The position numbers were made by a program, and so were the translations under genes. Shown piece by piece: positions 44,998 to 54,286 of a DNA stretch of 64,000 nt (positions are counted from its first letter, which is position 1; each line of letters begins with the position of its first letter). The stretch comes from Planctomycetaceae bacterium (GTDB lineage: Bacteria; Planctomycetota; Planctomycetia; Pirellulales; Pirellulaceae). Where the stretch lies: contig JAEUIQ010000058.1 in assembly GCA_016794985.1 (NCBI GenBank), forward strand, positions 35,514 through 99,513, given 5' to 3'. The notes under the pieces are model-generated. The model was not told where the DNA came from. It did no database searches and worked only from the letters and a program-made list of their open reading frames with translations.

Positions 44998-46473
44998 TTA
45001 TTCCTCCTGCTTCATCGGAAAACGACCGTGGTTTGCCGCTGCCGTTACTGCCAAATAATACAAGCGGGCGGCCGATTGAATTTTCAAGTAATTGATCTGT
45101 TCGGGCTTGTCCGAGGGTTGATGGTAATCCGGGTGAAAACCGCCGAACATGAACGCGACGGGGACACCATGGTTGTAGAAGTTGACTTGATCGCTTCGGT
45201 TCCAAACGCCTTCTTCGTCAAATTCGAATTCGAAACCAATATGTTGATTCGCATCCAGAATCAAATCATGGAGTTTCGTTTCGCCACGTTGGCTTCCTAC
45301 CAGGTGAATGTGTCCTTCGTTGTCCGCCGCGACATCGCCTGGTTTGTCTTCGTTGCGACCTACCATATCAATATTGAACATGCAGGTCATGTTGCTCAGT
45401 GGATGAATCGGATTGTCCGTGTAGTACCGCGATCCCAACAGTCCCACTTCTTCCGCAGTGAACCACATAAACAAGACGCTGCGTTTGGGGCGAATCGGAT
45501 TGGCGGCCATCGCGCGAGCAATGCTCAGGACCGCTACGGAACCGGAACCGTTATCATCGGCTCCAGGGAAGAGTTGGTCGCCGCTAACACCCAAATGGTC
45601 CAGGTGAGCTCCAATCACCACATATTCATGTTTCAAATCAGGGTCGGAACCTTCGAGCCAGGCCATTACATTGGGAGTTCCGGCAGGTTGTTCTCGCAAG
45701 TGCAGACGCAAAGTCGCATTTTGTCCGGCGAGGAACACCTGTCCAGAATTTTCCCAACCGTCGGGCGCGCCGAACGCTTTTGCTAAGCGGAGTCCTTCGC
45801 TGGTCAGCAGCGTTCCAGAAACACTGGTGGATCGACTTCTTCGCCCGGGGAACAACGTCTGAGGCGCGGACACGGGCGCGGAACCGATCAATCGCAAGGT
45901 CGCAACAGGCCGCTGTCTCGCCAATAACATGGGGACGGACGGAGCTGCCGCAGCGTCGGCGGTATAAAAAATGATCTTTTCTCGCAGCTCGACATCCTCA
46001 GGCAACTTGGGTTCCGGACCGACAAAACTGACGAAGACCGCTTCGCCTTGGACTTCGCCTTGGTCCACGTACCGCTCGAGTCCCAGATTCCCGGCTCCTT
46101 CAATCACCGTGTCCCCAGGACCAAGGATTTTGCACTGGTCGATCTCGGGAAGTCGTCGTGTGATTGGCATCATTTGAAAGTAGGTCTCGCCATCGCCCGC
46201 GGGTTCCAACCCAAACTCCGCTAACTTGCCCGCAACCCAGTGGGCCGCTTTATTGTAGCCAACTTGCCCGGTGCCGCGTCCAGCAAACTGGGGCCCTGCC
46301 AGCAATCCCAACCATTGCTGCGCTTGTTCCGCCGAAATGGTCTCGAAACCCACTTGCAGGTCCGCCGGCGGCGGAACAACCGTCCCATATTGTGCCGCGG
46401 CCCGCTCGGCAGAAACCGACACGAGGATCAGGCCCACGAACAAGGCGCAGGCGCGAGAAATTCGAGATAACAT
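44998..46473 (-). CDS. Secreted M28-family aminopeptidase with PA domain
   Basis: A 491-residue exported zinc aminopeptidase. Signal peptide MLSRISRACALFVGLILVSVSAERAAA is followed by a PA-like insert (about 120-250) and the catalytic domain: IGAHLDHLG, GADDNGSGSVAVL, TAEEVGLLGS, NIDMVGRN and the late HPDYHQPSD supply the five ligands. GGAAAG precedes the ATG. It is first in a transcript with ilvD and panB, so peptide breakdown and branched-chain synthesis are coexpressed. Confidence 0.92.
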   Translation of the reverse strand: MLSRISRACALFVGLILVSVSAERAAAQYGTVVPPPADLQVGFETISAEQAQQWLGLLAGPQFAGRGTGQVGYNKAAHWVAGKLAEFGLEPAGDGETYFQMMPITRRLPEIDQCKILGPGDTVIEGAGNLGLERYVDQGEVQGEAVFVSFVGPEPKLPEDVELREKIIFYTADAAAAPSVPMLLARQRPVATLRLIGSAPVSAPQTLFPGRRSRSTSVSGTLLTSEGLRLAKAFGAPDGWENSGQVFLAGQNATLRLHLREQPAGTPNVMAWLEGSDPDLKHEYVVIGAHLDHLGVSGDQLFPGADDNGSGSVAVLSIARAMAANPIRPKRSVLFMWFTAEEVGLLGSRYYTDNPIHPLSNMTCMFNIDMVGRNEDKPGDVAADNEGHIHLVGSQRGETKLHDLILDANQHIGFEFEFDEEGVWNRSDQVNFYNHGVPVAFMFGGFHPDYHQPSDKPEQINYLKIQSAARLYYLAVTAAANHGRFPMKQEE

Positions 46474-46634
46474 CGGAATGTCTTTCCAGGCAAGGACTTG
46501 GGATGCCCCAGACCACCAGCGGGACTGGGACGGTTTCGCCGTTTCAAGTTTTGGGGGAAGTCGCTAAATTAGTCGCCGAGGCAGAACGCGTTGGTTGGTG
46601 ACACTCGAGCGGTTCCGGGAACTTCGTAAACCTC

Positions 46635-47795
46635 ATGAATGCACTGACTCGCACGATCATCATGGAACTCTGTCGGGTTTTCATGGTCGCCCTGTTCGGA
46701 CTCACTAGTGTGATCATGTTGGTGTTCGTCGTCCAGGACATGTTGCGGGAAAGTCTGACCCCGCTGACCGCCCTACAGTTAGTGCCCTACGCGCTTCCAG
46801 GTGCCTTGATTTTCGCAATTCCGGCGACCATTCTATTCGCGGTTTGCACGGTTTACGGTCGCATGGCGGCAGACAACGAAATCGTCGCCGTAAAAGCCTT
46901 GGGCATCTCGCCCTGGCTAGTCATTCGGCCAGCGGTCATTTTTGCGTTGGCTCTCAGTTTTGTGACCGTGTATTTGACCGATGTCGCCGTGCCGTGGGGG
47001 CGGACGGGAATGTATCGAGTCGTCCTGCACTCGGTCCATCACACCATCTACGGTGCCTTGCGGACCCAACGCGCTTACCAAAAAGGGCCGGTCTCGATCC
47101 GAGTTGACGATGTGGCGGCCCAATCGCTAATCCGCCCAGTCATCGAATTGGAGGGAAAAATGAGGCTGGTCTCTGCGACGGCGCAATTGGATTGCGACCC
47201 CAACGCCAACCAACTGGTGCTGGTCGCGAACAATGGAGAATTAGAGACCCGCGATGCCAAATTTCGGTTTCCCCATGAATTCCGTGAATCCATCGCATTG
47301 GAACAGTTGATCAAGAAGACCGACGTTCACACCAGTCCGGCGGTGATCCCCAGTCAAGAGTTGCCAGCCGAGTTGGCCAATCAAATGGCCCGCGTCGAAA
47401 CGTTGAAGACCGACCTCGCCCAACTAGGAAACGAAGTCGGGGTGGACGCGGCGACGATATCGGGAAACAAGTCCAACAAACAGCAGGAATTGGAGCAAGC
47501 AATTTACCGTCTGCGAAAACTTCAAATCGAAGGCGTTCGACGATGGGCTGGCAGTTTTAGCTGTCTCGCTTTTGCGGTGGTCGGAGCCGCCGTCGCCATT
47601 CGCTTTCGCTTTTCCGACTCATGGAGCATTTTTCTATTCTGCTTCGTGCCGATTCTTGTCGTGTACTACCCGATCTTGGCCGTGGTTTCGGATGCCGTTC
47701 GAGCCGGCAAGGTCCCACCGATGACCTTGTGGTTGAGCAACCTCGTCACACTAGGGATCGGCTTGGCTATTCTGAGGTCCGTTCTGAAAAATTAG
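46635..47795 (+). CDS. LptF/LptG-family permease
   Basis: A 386-residue inner-membrane protein with three N-terminal and three C-terminal helices around a periplasmic beta-jellyroll, the LptF/LptG (YjgP/YjgQ) topology. DNEIVAVKALGISPW (near 75-90) is the coupling helix motif that contacts LptB. The family extracts lipopolysaccharide from the inner membrane. A coiled-coil stretch (about 250-300) precedes the last helices. Only one copy is seen here. Confidence 0.9.
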   Translation: MNALTRTIIMELCRVFMVALFGLTSVIMLVFVVQDMLRESLTPLTALQLVPYALPGALIFAIPATILFAVCTVYGRMAADNEIVAVKALGISPWLVIRPAVIFALALSFVTVYLTDVAVPWGRTGMYRVVLHSVHHTIYGALRTQRAYQKGPVSIRVDDVAAQSLIRPVIELEGKMRLVSATAQLDCDPNANQLVLVANNGELETRDAKFRFPHEFRESIALEQLIKKTDVHTSPAVIPSQELPAELANQMARVETLKTDLAQLGNEVGVDAATISGNKSNKQQELEQAIYRLRKLQIEGVRRWAGSFSCLAFAVVGAAVAIRFRFSDSWSIFLFCFVPILVVYYPILAVVSDAVRAGKVPPMTLWLSNLVTLGIGLAILRSVLKN

Positions 47796-48101
47796 TCGAG
47801 TCCGACCGCCGACGGCAAACGGCAAAATGCAAAATGCAAAATGCGAACGGCAAACAGCAAAGTAGCAGACACACCGCGAGTCCCGTCCCGCCCGATCGCC
47901 AACTCGCCGATACCGCTCGTTGGTCGGGGCCCGTCGAGTTTTCCGACGGTTACCGACGGTCGGGCGGTAGGGTGTCGGGCCAATGCGGGAAATCGACGTT
48001 TGGTCATCAACAGCCTTTGCTTTCCGGCCTAGCCGTGGTTACAATCAAGCCCGTCGCGACCGAGTTCCGAGATTTGAGTTACTGGATAAGGGTGGAAGAC
48101 C
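47796..48101. other. Intergenic region with short tandem repeats
   Basis: 306 bases. At 47810-47875 the sequence repeats AACGGCAAA and AAAATGC units (three AAAATGC in a row at 47823-47844). GGTGGAAG near its end is the ribosome site of the STAS gene. No terminator was found. Confidence 0.6.
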
Positions 48102-48449
48102 ATGTTGGAGCACTCCGAAGAAAATGGCGTCAGTTTGGTTCTGTTCCAACACGCAAGAATCCTGGACGAAGCGACGGTGCAGACCTTGGGTAGCGAACTG
48201 GTTGAGGCGGGAGCGCGGGCAAAAAACGGCAAGTTGTTGCTGGATTTCTCTAATGTCTTGCTGATGTCCAGTGCGATGATCGGGCGATTGGTGGACTTAA
48301 GAAATCGTTGTAAAAAAAATGGAATTCAATTGGCGTTTTGCGGGATCACGGAAAACGTTGCTGAAGTCTTCAAAATCATGAAAATTAACGAACTGGTCGA
48401 AATCTACGCCGACCAAGCGAGCGCTGTCGAAGCGATGCAAGAAGTTTAG
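48102..48449 (+). CDS. STAS-domain protein (anti-sigma factor antagonist-like)
   Basis: A 115-residue single STAS domain. The pattern VSLVLFQHARILDEATV, LLLDFSNVLLMSSAMIGRLVDLRNRC and IQLAFCGITENVAEVFKIMKINELVEIY matches SpoIIAA/RsbV proteins; the phosphorylatable Ser is in MSSAMIG (about 56-62). No kinase, phosphatase or sigma factor is adjacent, so its partner-switch partners lie elsewhere. Strong ribosome site GGTGGAAG. Confidence 0.85.
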   Translation: MLEHSEENGVSLVLFQHARILDEATVQTLGSELVEAGARAKNGKLLLDFSNVLLMSSAMIGRLVDLRNRCKKNGIQLAFCGITENVAEVFKIMKINELVEIYADQASAVEAMQEV

Positions 48450-48737
48450 CCTAATTCAGCACAGGCCATGCAATCCGTCCAAACGTTTAGCGTTTGCCGT
48501 CTGTCGGTCGCGACGTCCCAAATTCTTTCAAGCAGAGACGGCCAGGCGGGTGATTTAGAGGCTGTGCCAACTCGAATCGTGGTTTCGTTTGTGGGCAAGG
48601 GACTCTGGCGATTTTATCGAATTTGCGGGTCCGGTCGCCTTTCCAATCGCGCGAAAAAACTCAACAATGTGGTGTGACGTTGCTGGAATACAATTCCAGC
48701 CATCAAACGTTTCAAAATTAATGGTTAGAAAAATCCA

Positions 48738-51590
48738 ATGAGTGTGCTAAGCCGCGAAGAAGTCGAACGTTTGTATTTGGATTTCCAACAAGACCCGACG
48801 CCGTTTTCTCCGGAGTGGCGGGACTACTTTACGAAGTTTGCCCTGTGGAAAAGCAAATATCGTAGTGAATCGCACGGCGGAAACACAAATGGGGCGACGG
48901 CAAGCGAGGCTGTGTTGAGCAATGGGAGCACCGAGTCGGTCAAGCGTCCCTTGCGTGCCTACTCCTTGTTTCGCAGCCATTCGGCTACCGAGGGGCAAGA
49001 GGCCTCGGAACGCGACATGAGCATTGCTCAGTTGCAAGATCGAGTTGATCAATTGGTTCGCGGTTTCCGAGTTCGCGGCCATTTGGAAGCGAAAGTGGAT
49101 CCATTGGGAAGGCCGCGGCCCACCAATCGCGATTTGCATCCGGAAACTTATGGTCTATTGGCGTCCGACATGGATCGACCGTTTTCGACGCGCACGATCT
49201 TCGGTGACAACATTCGGACTTTGGGTGAAATCGTCCAGAAACTGCGAAATACGTACTGCCGGTCGATTGGTGCCCAATTCATGCACATCGACGATCACGA
49301 CATTCGCAACTGGTTGCAGAACCGTATGGAAGGTTCTGAAAACCGCGTGCATTTGGATCGTACCACGCAGTTGCGAGTTTTGACGCGACTCACGGATGCG
49401 GTGGTGTTTGAGGAGTTCGTGCGAAAAAAATTCGTGGGTGCCAAAACCTTCTCGCTTGAAGGTGCCGAGAGCTTGATTCCTTTGCTTGATACCGTCATGG
49501 AAAAAGCCGGTGAGCACGGGGTGCGTGAGGCGGTCCTGGGCATGGCCCACCGCGGGCGCCTGAATGTTTTGGCGAACATCATGGGCAAACGCAACGAGAA
49601 CATTTTCTGGTCGTTTGATGATCCCAATCCCGATGCGAATCGCGGTGGCGGCGACGTGTTGTATCACCTGGGTTATAGCACCAATTGGATCACTAGTCAG
49701 AACCAGAACATTCATATCTCGCTTTGCTTCAACCCGAGTCACCTGGAGTTCGTCAATCCAGTTGCCATGGGACGCTGTCGCAGCAAGCAAGATCGAATCG
49801 AGGATGTCGATCACAAGCAAGTGATGACCGTGTTGATTCATGGCGACGCCGCGTTTGCGGGGGAAGGAATCGTCCAAGAAACATTGAATCTGAGCCAGTT
49901 GGCGGGCTATCAGGTCGGTGGAACCTTGCACGTGATCTTGAACAATCAGGTGGGTTTCACAACCACCGAACAAGAAGGTCGCTCGACGACTTACGCCAGC
50001 GATGTCGCCAAGATGTTGCAGATACCAATTTTCCACGTGAACGGCGAAGATCCGGAAGCGGTGGCCCAAGTTGTGCAACTGGCGATGGATTTTCGCCATC
50101 AGTTTCAACGTGATGTCGTGATCGATATGTACTGTTATCGACGCCTCGGACACAACGAAAGCGACGAACCTCGCTACACCCAGCCGTTGATGTACGAAGT
50201 GATCGATGCTCGCCCGACCGTGCGCGACTCGTATCTTGAGCATTTGCTTCAGATGAATGAAGTCACACGCGAGGAAGCGGATCGGATTGCGGAGGCACGT
50301 CGGAGCAAACTGCAATCGGACTTCGAGCGTGCCAACGTCGAGAAGTACGAACCTGATACGCAAACCATGGGCGGACATTGGGAATCGTATTACGGAGGCG
50401 AGTTGCGTGAGGAAGAACGCTACTTGGACACCGGAGTACCTTTGGGCAAGCTTTCCTATGTGATCAACAAGTTGGCGGAAGTCCCAACGGGATTCAACTT
50501 GAACTCGAAATTGGTGCGACCGCTGCAGATGCGAGCCGAAATGGCGGGAGACAAGCGACCCATCGATTGGGCGACTGCCGAGTTAGCCGCCTTCGGAACG
50601 TTGGCTCTCGAAGGGCACCCCATACGATTAAGCGGCCAAGACTGCGGCCGCGGGACGTTCTCGCAACGCCATGCCATTTTGCATGATACCGCCACCGAGA
50701 AGCGTTATTGCGGATTGAAGCATCTGTCCGACGACCAAGCGATGGTCGATGTCATCAACAGTCCGCTGTCGGAAGCGGGAGTGCTTGGATTTGATTACGG
50801 CTACAGTTTGGACACACCCGAAGGCCTGACGGTTTGGGAGGCCCAGTTCGGCGACTTTTCCAATGCTGCGCAGGTGATCATCGACCAATTCATCACCAGT
50901 GCCGAAGACAAGTGGCGGCGGTTGAGTAACTTGGTCATGATGTTGCCGCATGGCTTTGAAGGGGCTGGGCCCGAACATTGTAGCGCCCGCTTGGAGCGAT
51001 ACCTAATGTTGAGTGCGGAGAACAACATTCAAGTCGTTTATCCGACGACTGCGGCACAACATTTTCATGTCTTGCGGCGACAGGTCAAACGCAATTGGCG
51101 AAAACCTCTGGTCATCTTGACTCCGAAAGGCTTGCTCCGCGACCCGGATGTGAGCAGCCCGCTGCAAGACCTGACCAAAGGTTGCTTCCGCGATGTGATT
51201 GACGATCCGTACGTGACCGACCCGCAAGGAATCAAGCGAGTATTGCTCTGTACGGGCAAGATTGCTGTGGAATTGCTGAAGGAACGCAACACGCGCGGGA
51301 AAAAAGATACGGCGATTGTCCGGCTGGAACAGTTGTATCCGTTGCCGTTGGCTGACTTGCAAAAAACCTTGGCTCGCTATGGAACGGACTTCCAATTATT
51401 TTGGGTCCAGGAAGAACCATGGAACATGGGAGCATGGCAATTCTTGCTGACTCGCTTGGGCGAACGAGTGTTCGGGAAATACCAATTGAATTTGGTGTCA
51501 CGTGACGAATCCGCCAGCCCATCCACCGGCAGCAAAAATGCCCACAAGCTGGAACAAAAAGACGTTATCGACGCGGCCCTTGGAAAGTAG
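48738..51590 (+). CDS. sucA: 2-oxoglutarate dehydrogenase E1 component
   Basis: A 950-residue thiamine diphosphate enzyme that decarboxylates 2-oxoglutarate in the TCA cycle. GMAHRGRLNVLANIMGK, NPSHLEFVNPVAMGR, IHGDAAFAGEGIVQETLN, QVGFTT and YCYRRLGHNESDEPRYTQPLMY are diagnostic E1o segments, and the C-terminal half carries the transketolase-type domain with GRGTFSQRHA. sucB follows after 9 bases. No lipoamide dehydrogenase gene is here. Confidence 0.97.
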   Translation: MSVLSREEVERLYLDFQQDPTPFSPEWRDYFTKFALWKSKYRSESHGGNTNGATASEAVLSNGSTESVKRPLRAYSLFRSHSATEGQEASERDMSIAQLQDRVDQLVRGFRVRGHLEAKVDPLGRPRPTNRDLHPETYGLLASDMDRPFSTRTIFGDNIRTLGEIVQKLRNTYCRSIGAQFMHIDDHDIRNWLQNRMEGSENRVHLDRTTQLRVLTRLTDAVVFEEFVRKKFVGAKTFSLEGAESLIPLLDTVMEKAGEHGVREAVLGMAHRGRLNVLANIMGKRNENIFWSFDDPNPDANRGGGDVLYHLGYSTNWITSQNQNIHISLCFNPSHLEFVNPVAMGRCRSKQDRIEDVDHKQVMTVLIHGDAAFAGEGIVQETLNLSQLAGYQVGGTLHVILNNQVGFTTTEQEGRSTTYASDVAKMLQIPIFHVNGEDPEAVAQVVQLAMDFRHQFQRDVVIDMYCYRRLGHNESDEPRYTQPLMYEVIDARPTVRDSYLEHLLQMNEVTREEADRIAEARRSKLQSDFERANVEKYEPDTQTMGGHWESYYGGELREEERYLDTGVPLGKLSYVINKLAEVPTGFNLNSKLVRPLQMRAEMAGDKRPIDWATAELAAFGTLALEGHPIRLSGQDCGRGTFSQRHAILHDTATEKRYCGLKHLSDDQAMVDVINSPLSEAGVLGFDYGYSLDTPEGLTVWEAQFGDFSNAAQVIIDQFITSAEDKWRRLSNLVMMLPHGFEGAGPEHCSARLERYLMLSAENNIQVVYPTTAAQHFHVLRRQVKRNWRKPLVILTPKGLLRDPDVSSPLQDLTKGCFRDVIDDPYVTDPQGIKRVLLCTGKIAVELLKERNTRGKKDTAIVRLEQLYPLPLADLQKTLARYGTDFQLFWVQEEPWNMGAWQFLLTRLGERVFGKYQLNLVSRDESASPSTGSKNAHKLEQKDVIDAALGK

Positions 51591-51599
51591 GAACGAATC

Positions 51600-52874
51600 A
51601 TGGTTGACATCAAGATCCCAGAGTTTGGCGAATCGATCCAGGAAGCTCAGATTTCACAATGGTTGGTGGCGCCAGGGACATGGGTTCAACGCGACCAACC
51701 GATCGTCGAGTTGGAAACTGAAAAGGCATCTCAGGAGGTCTTGGCTCCCGAAGCTGGGACGGTCAGCGAATTGTTGGTCAAAGCCGGCGAGTTTGTTCGT
51801 GTCGGGACCGTTATTGCCAAGCTCGCTCCGGGCCCGGCCGCTGCGACGGTCGAGTCACGACCGGTTGCGGCTTCCGTCGGCTCTAATGCGGCAGCCAGTG
51901 CCGCGGCAAATGTCGCTTCATCTCCACGGGTTGAAAGTGTCATGCCCGCGGCCGATCGTCTCCTGCATAACTACCAAATTGCGGCCGATGTGGTCACTCC
52001 CACAGGTCCCGGCGGTCGACTCTTGAAGGAGGATGTGGCTCGGTTTGTGCAAGAACGCCAATTGCAGCCGGGCGGCAGCACTGGCGCTTCGGTGGCTGGA
52101 CCTGCCGCGAACCCAGCCGACGATTTTCCTGTACCACCGGCAACTTCTCCGTTTGTCACTCGTGTTGATGAATCACGCGCGACCGACAAGAAGCCCATGA
52201 GCATGATGCGTCGCACGATCGCGCAACGATTGGTCCAGGCCCAACAGACTGCTGCGTTGCTGACCACGTTCAACGAGATCGACATGCAACCGGTCATGGA
52301 ACTTCGGGCCCGCTACAAAGATGCGTTCCAAGAAAAGCATGGTGTGAAGCTTGGTTTCATGTCGTTCTTTGCCAAAGCCAGCGTCGAAGCGCTGCGGCGT
52401 TTCCCGGCCATCAATGCTTACGTTGTTGGGACGGATGTGCATTACCACAACTATTTCGATATTGGTGTGGCGATTGGCGGTGGTAAAGGCCTGGTGGTTC
52501 CGGTGCTCCGCAACACGGAGAAAATGAGCTTCGCTGAGATTGAACGACGAATCGCCGAGTTCTCCGTATTGGCCAAAGACAACAAGCTCAAGACGGAAGA
52601 CTTGGAGGGTGGCACGTTTACGATCAGTAACGGGGGAATTTATGGCTCGTTGCTCAGTACTCCGATCGTGAACCCGCCTCAAAGCGGTATCTTGGGCTTG
52701 CACGCCATTCAAGAACGACCGGTGGCCGTTAAGGGTCAAGTCGTCATTCGACCAATGATGTACGTGGCTCTGACCTACGATCATCGAATCGTTGATGGTC
52801 GCGAAGCGGTCCAATTTCTCAAGACCATCAAGGAAGTCCTCGAAGAGCCCGCACGGCTGTTCCTCGAAGTCTGA
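51600..52874 (+). CDS. sucB: 2-oxoglutarate dehydrogenase E2 component (dihydrolipoyl succinyltransferase)
   Basis: A 424-residue E2 subunit: lipoyl domain with [11 protein letters not shown] (lipoylated K42), an Ala/Ser/Pro linker, a peripheral-subunit binding domain ([27 protein letters not shown], about 120-146) and the catalytic domain ending in [16 protein letters not shown] with the active His. [28 protein letters not shown] is typical of succinyltransferases. TAGGAA precedes the ATG. Cotranscribed with sucA. Confidence 0.96.
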   Translation: MVDIKIPEFGESIQEAQISQWLVAPGTWVQRDQPIVELETEKASQEVLAPEAGTVSELLVKAGEFVRVGTVIAKLAPGPAAATVESRPVAASVGSNAAASAAANVASSPRVESVMPAADRLLHNYQIAADVVTPTGPGGRLLKEDVARFVQERQLQPGGSTGASVAGPAANPADDFPVPPATSPFVTRVDESRATDKKPMSMMRRTIAQRLVQAQQTAALLTTFNEIDMQPVMELRARYKDAFQEKHGVKLGFMSFFAKASVEALRRFPAINAYVVGTDVHYHNYFDIGVAIGGGKGLVVPVLRNTEKMSFAEIERRIAEFSVLAKDNKLKTEDLEGGTFTISNGGIYGSLLSTPIVNPPQSGILGLHAIQERPVAVKGQVVIRPMMYVALTYDHRIVDGREAVQFLKTIKEVLEEPARLFLEV

Positions 52875-52896
52875 GGGTATTGAAATTCGAAGTCCA

Positions 52897-53949
52897 ATGA
52901 ATGGCCCGATTCCCGAGTCGCTTCGCTTGCCATACGTGCCGACTTTATCAGGCCCATTTCCTGGTGCGATCGGCTTGATCGCTTGCGGTGGCATTACCGA
53001 ACATCACCTTGTCGCCTACCGAAAGCTCGGTTACCCGGTACTTTCATTGTGCGACATTGATTTAGGCAAAGCGGAACTTCGACGCGCTCAATACTTTCCG
53101 GCAGCCGAAACGACCACGGATTTCCAGGTCGTGTTGCGCGACCCTCGGATTACCATCGTTGACATTGCGACGCATCCCGACGTGCGACCAGCAATTGTCG
53201 CTGCCGCCCTGCGAGCTGGCAAACATGTGCTGAGCCAAAAACCATTTGTGGAAGACTTGGCAGTTGGCGAAGAATTGGTCAAGTTGGCTCAAGTTTGCGA
53301 TCGTCGTTTGGCAGTCAATCAGAACGCGCGATGGGCGCCTCACTTTAGCTATGCCCGTGCCGCCGTGCGAAGTGGGGTGTTGGGCCATTTGAACTCGATA
53401 CGGTTTCAGTTGCACTGGGATCACACCTGGACTCGGGGAACCCCGTTCGAGGAGATACATCATTTATTGCTGTACGATTTCGCGATCCACTGGTTTGATT
53501 TGATCGCGGCTTTGATGCCGAATCGACCATGGCGTTCGGTTCATGCCAGCGTCGCATCGACGCGGCACCAAAACATGCGACCACCGCTCTTGGCTCAAGT
53601 GATGGTCCAATTTGATGACGCGCAAGTATCTTTGTGTTTGAATGGAGACTCGCGATACTTGCCGGTTAATGAAACTTATCTGAGCGGTCATTTAGGCTCG
53701 CTTCATTCGACCGGACCCGATTACTCAGAACAGACGGTGACGGTGGCTGTCGATGCTGGTCAATTTCAGGTTCCCTTAGTTGGTGGTTGGTTCCCTGACG
53801 GATTCGGAGGCGCGATGACCGAATTGGCCAATAGTATCTTGGAGAGTCGCGAGCCGGAACATTCCGCTCGGCAAAATCTCGACTCGTTAGCTTTATGCTT
53901 TGCGGCTTTGAAATCGGCCGATGAACGTCGAATTGTAGAAAACTGCTGA
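52897..53949 (+). CDS. Gfo/Idh/MocA-family oxidoreductase
   Basis: A 350-residue NAD(P)-dependent enzyme. The Rossmann start GAIGLIACGGITEHHLVAYRKLGYPVLSLCDID carries the dinucleotide fold, and GKHVLSQKPFVEDL holds the family EKP motif as QKP. NQNARWAPHFSYARAAVRSG and DFAIHWFDLI match the C-terminal domain. The ATG at 52897 is chosen because the longer frame overlaps sucB. It starts 22 bases after sucB; a link to the TCA cycle is not otherwise evident. Substrate, probably a sugar or inositol, unknown. Confidence 0.88.
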   Translation: MNGPIPESLRLPYVPTLSGPFPGAIGLIACGGITEHHLVAYRKLGYPVLSLCDIDLGKAELRRAQYFPAAETTTDFQVVLRDPRITIVDIATHPDVRPAIVAAALRAGKHVLSQKPFVEDLAVGEELVKLAQVCDRRLAVNQNARWAPHFSYARAAVRSGVLGHLNSIRFQLHWDHTWTRGTPFEEIHHLLLYDFAIHWFDLIAALMPNRPWRSVHASVASTRHQNMRPPLLAQVMVQFDDAQVSLCLNGDSRYLPVNETYLSGHLGSLHSTGPDYSEQTVTVAVDAGQFQVPLVGGWFPDGFGGAMTELANSILESREPEHSARQNLDSLALCFAALKSADERRIVENC

Positions 53950-54050
53950 CTCGAAAGATTTTGAACGTTCGTTTCAGAATTCGCTTGCAAAATGCCTCAG
54001 CTTAGGGGATGATAAGTCCCGCAATTGCCACGCAACGTAGCCCGTCATCC

Positions 54051-54163
54051 CCCTGGCGGCCATTGTGCGTCGCCAGTCCCCTGGCGGCCAAACACGACGG
54101 TGCGTCGCCAGTCCCCTGGCGGCCAAACACGACTGTGCGTCGCCAGTCCCCTGGCGGCCAGCT
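54051..54163. repeat. 35-bp tandem hairpin repeat
   Basis: Three full units starting at 54066, 54101 and 54136 (period 35) plus a partial unit at 54051. Each unit holds the perfect hairpin CGCCAG-TCCC-CTGGCG (54071-54086, 54106-54121, 54141-54156). The block lies in the 337-base gap between the Gfo/Idh stop and the DUF1549 protein start, where no other feature is supported. Confidence 0.9.
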
Positions 54164-54286
54164 ACGAAGAAAACGCAACCACTCGCCAAGTCGACAAGCA
54201 CCCGTCGCACTAGGCGTTTGCAGTGGTTAGCTCAATCCTGCCCTCCCCGATCCCGCCCCAAACCAATTCATGAGGAATCGCTACAT

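Noticed and set aside
48468..48677. 69-codon frame between the STAS gene and sucA
   Set aside because: No ribosome site and no protein-like pattern; treated as spacer.
49155..50378. 407-codon minus-strand frame inside sucA
   Set aside because: Antisense to a certain gene, with His/Arg/Gln shadow composition and no ribosome site.
54051..54163. CRISPR array
   Set aside because: Units are directly abutting 35-base copies with no unique spacers and no cas gene nearby.
54065..54286. Upstream extension of the DUF1549 protein
   Set aside because: It translates the 35-bp hairpin repeat into a basic, signal-free sequence; a signal peptide and ribosome site support the start at 54287.
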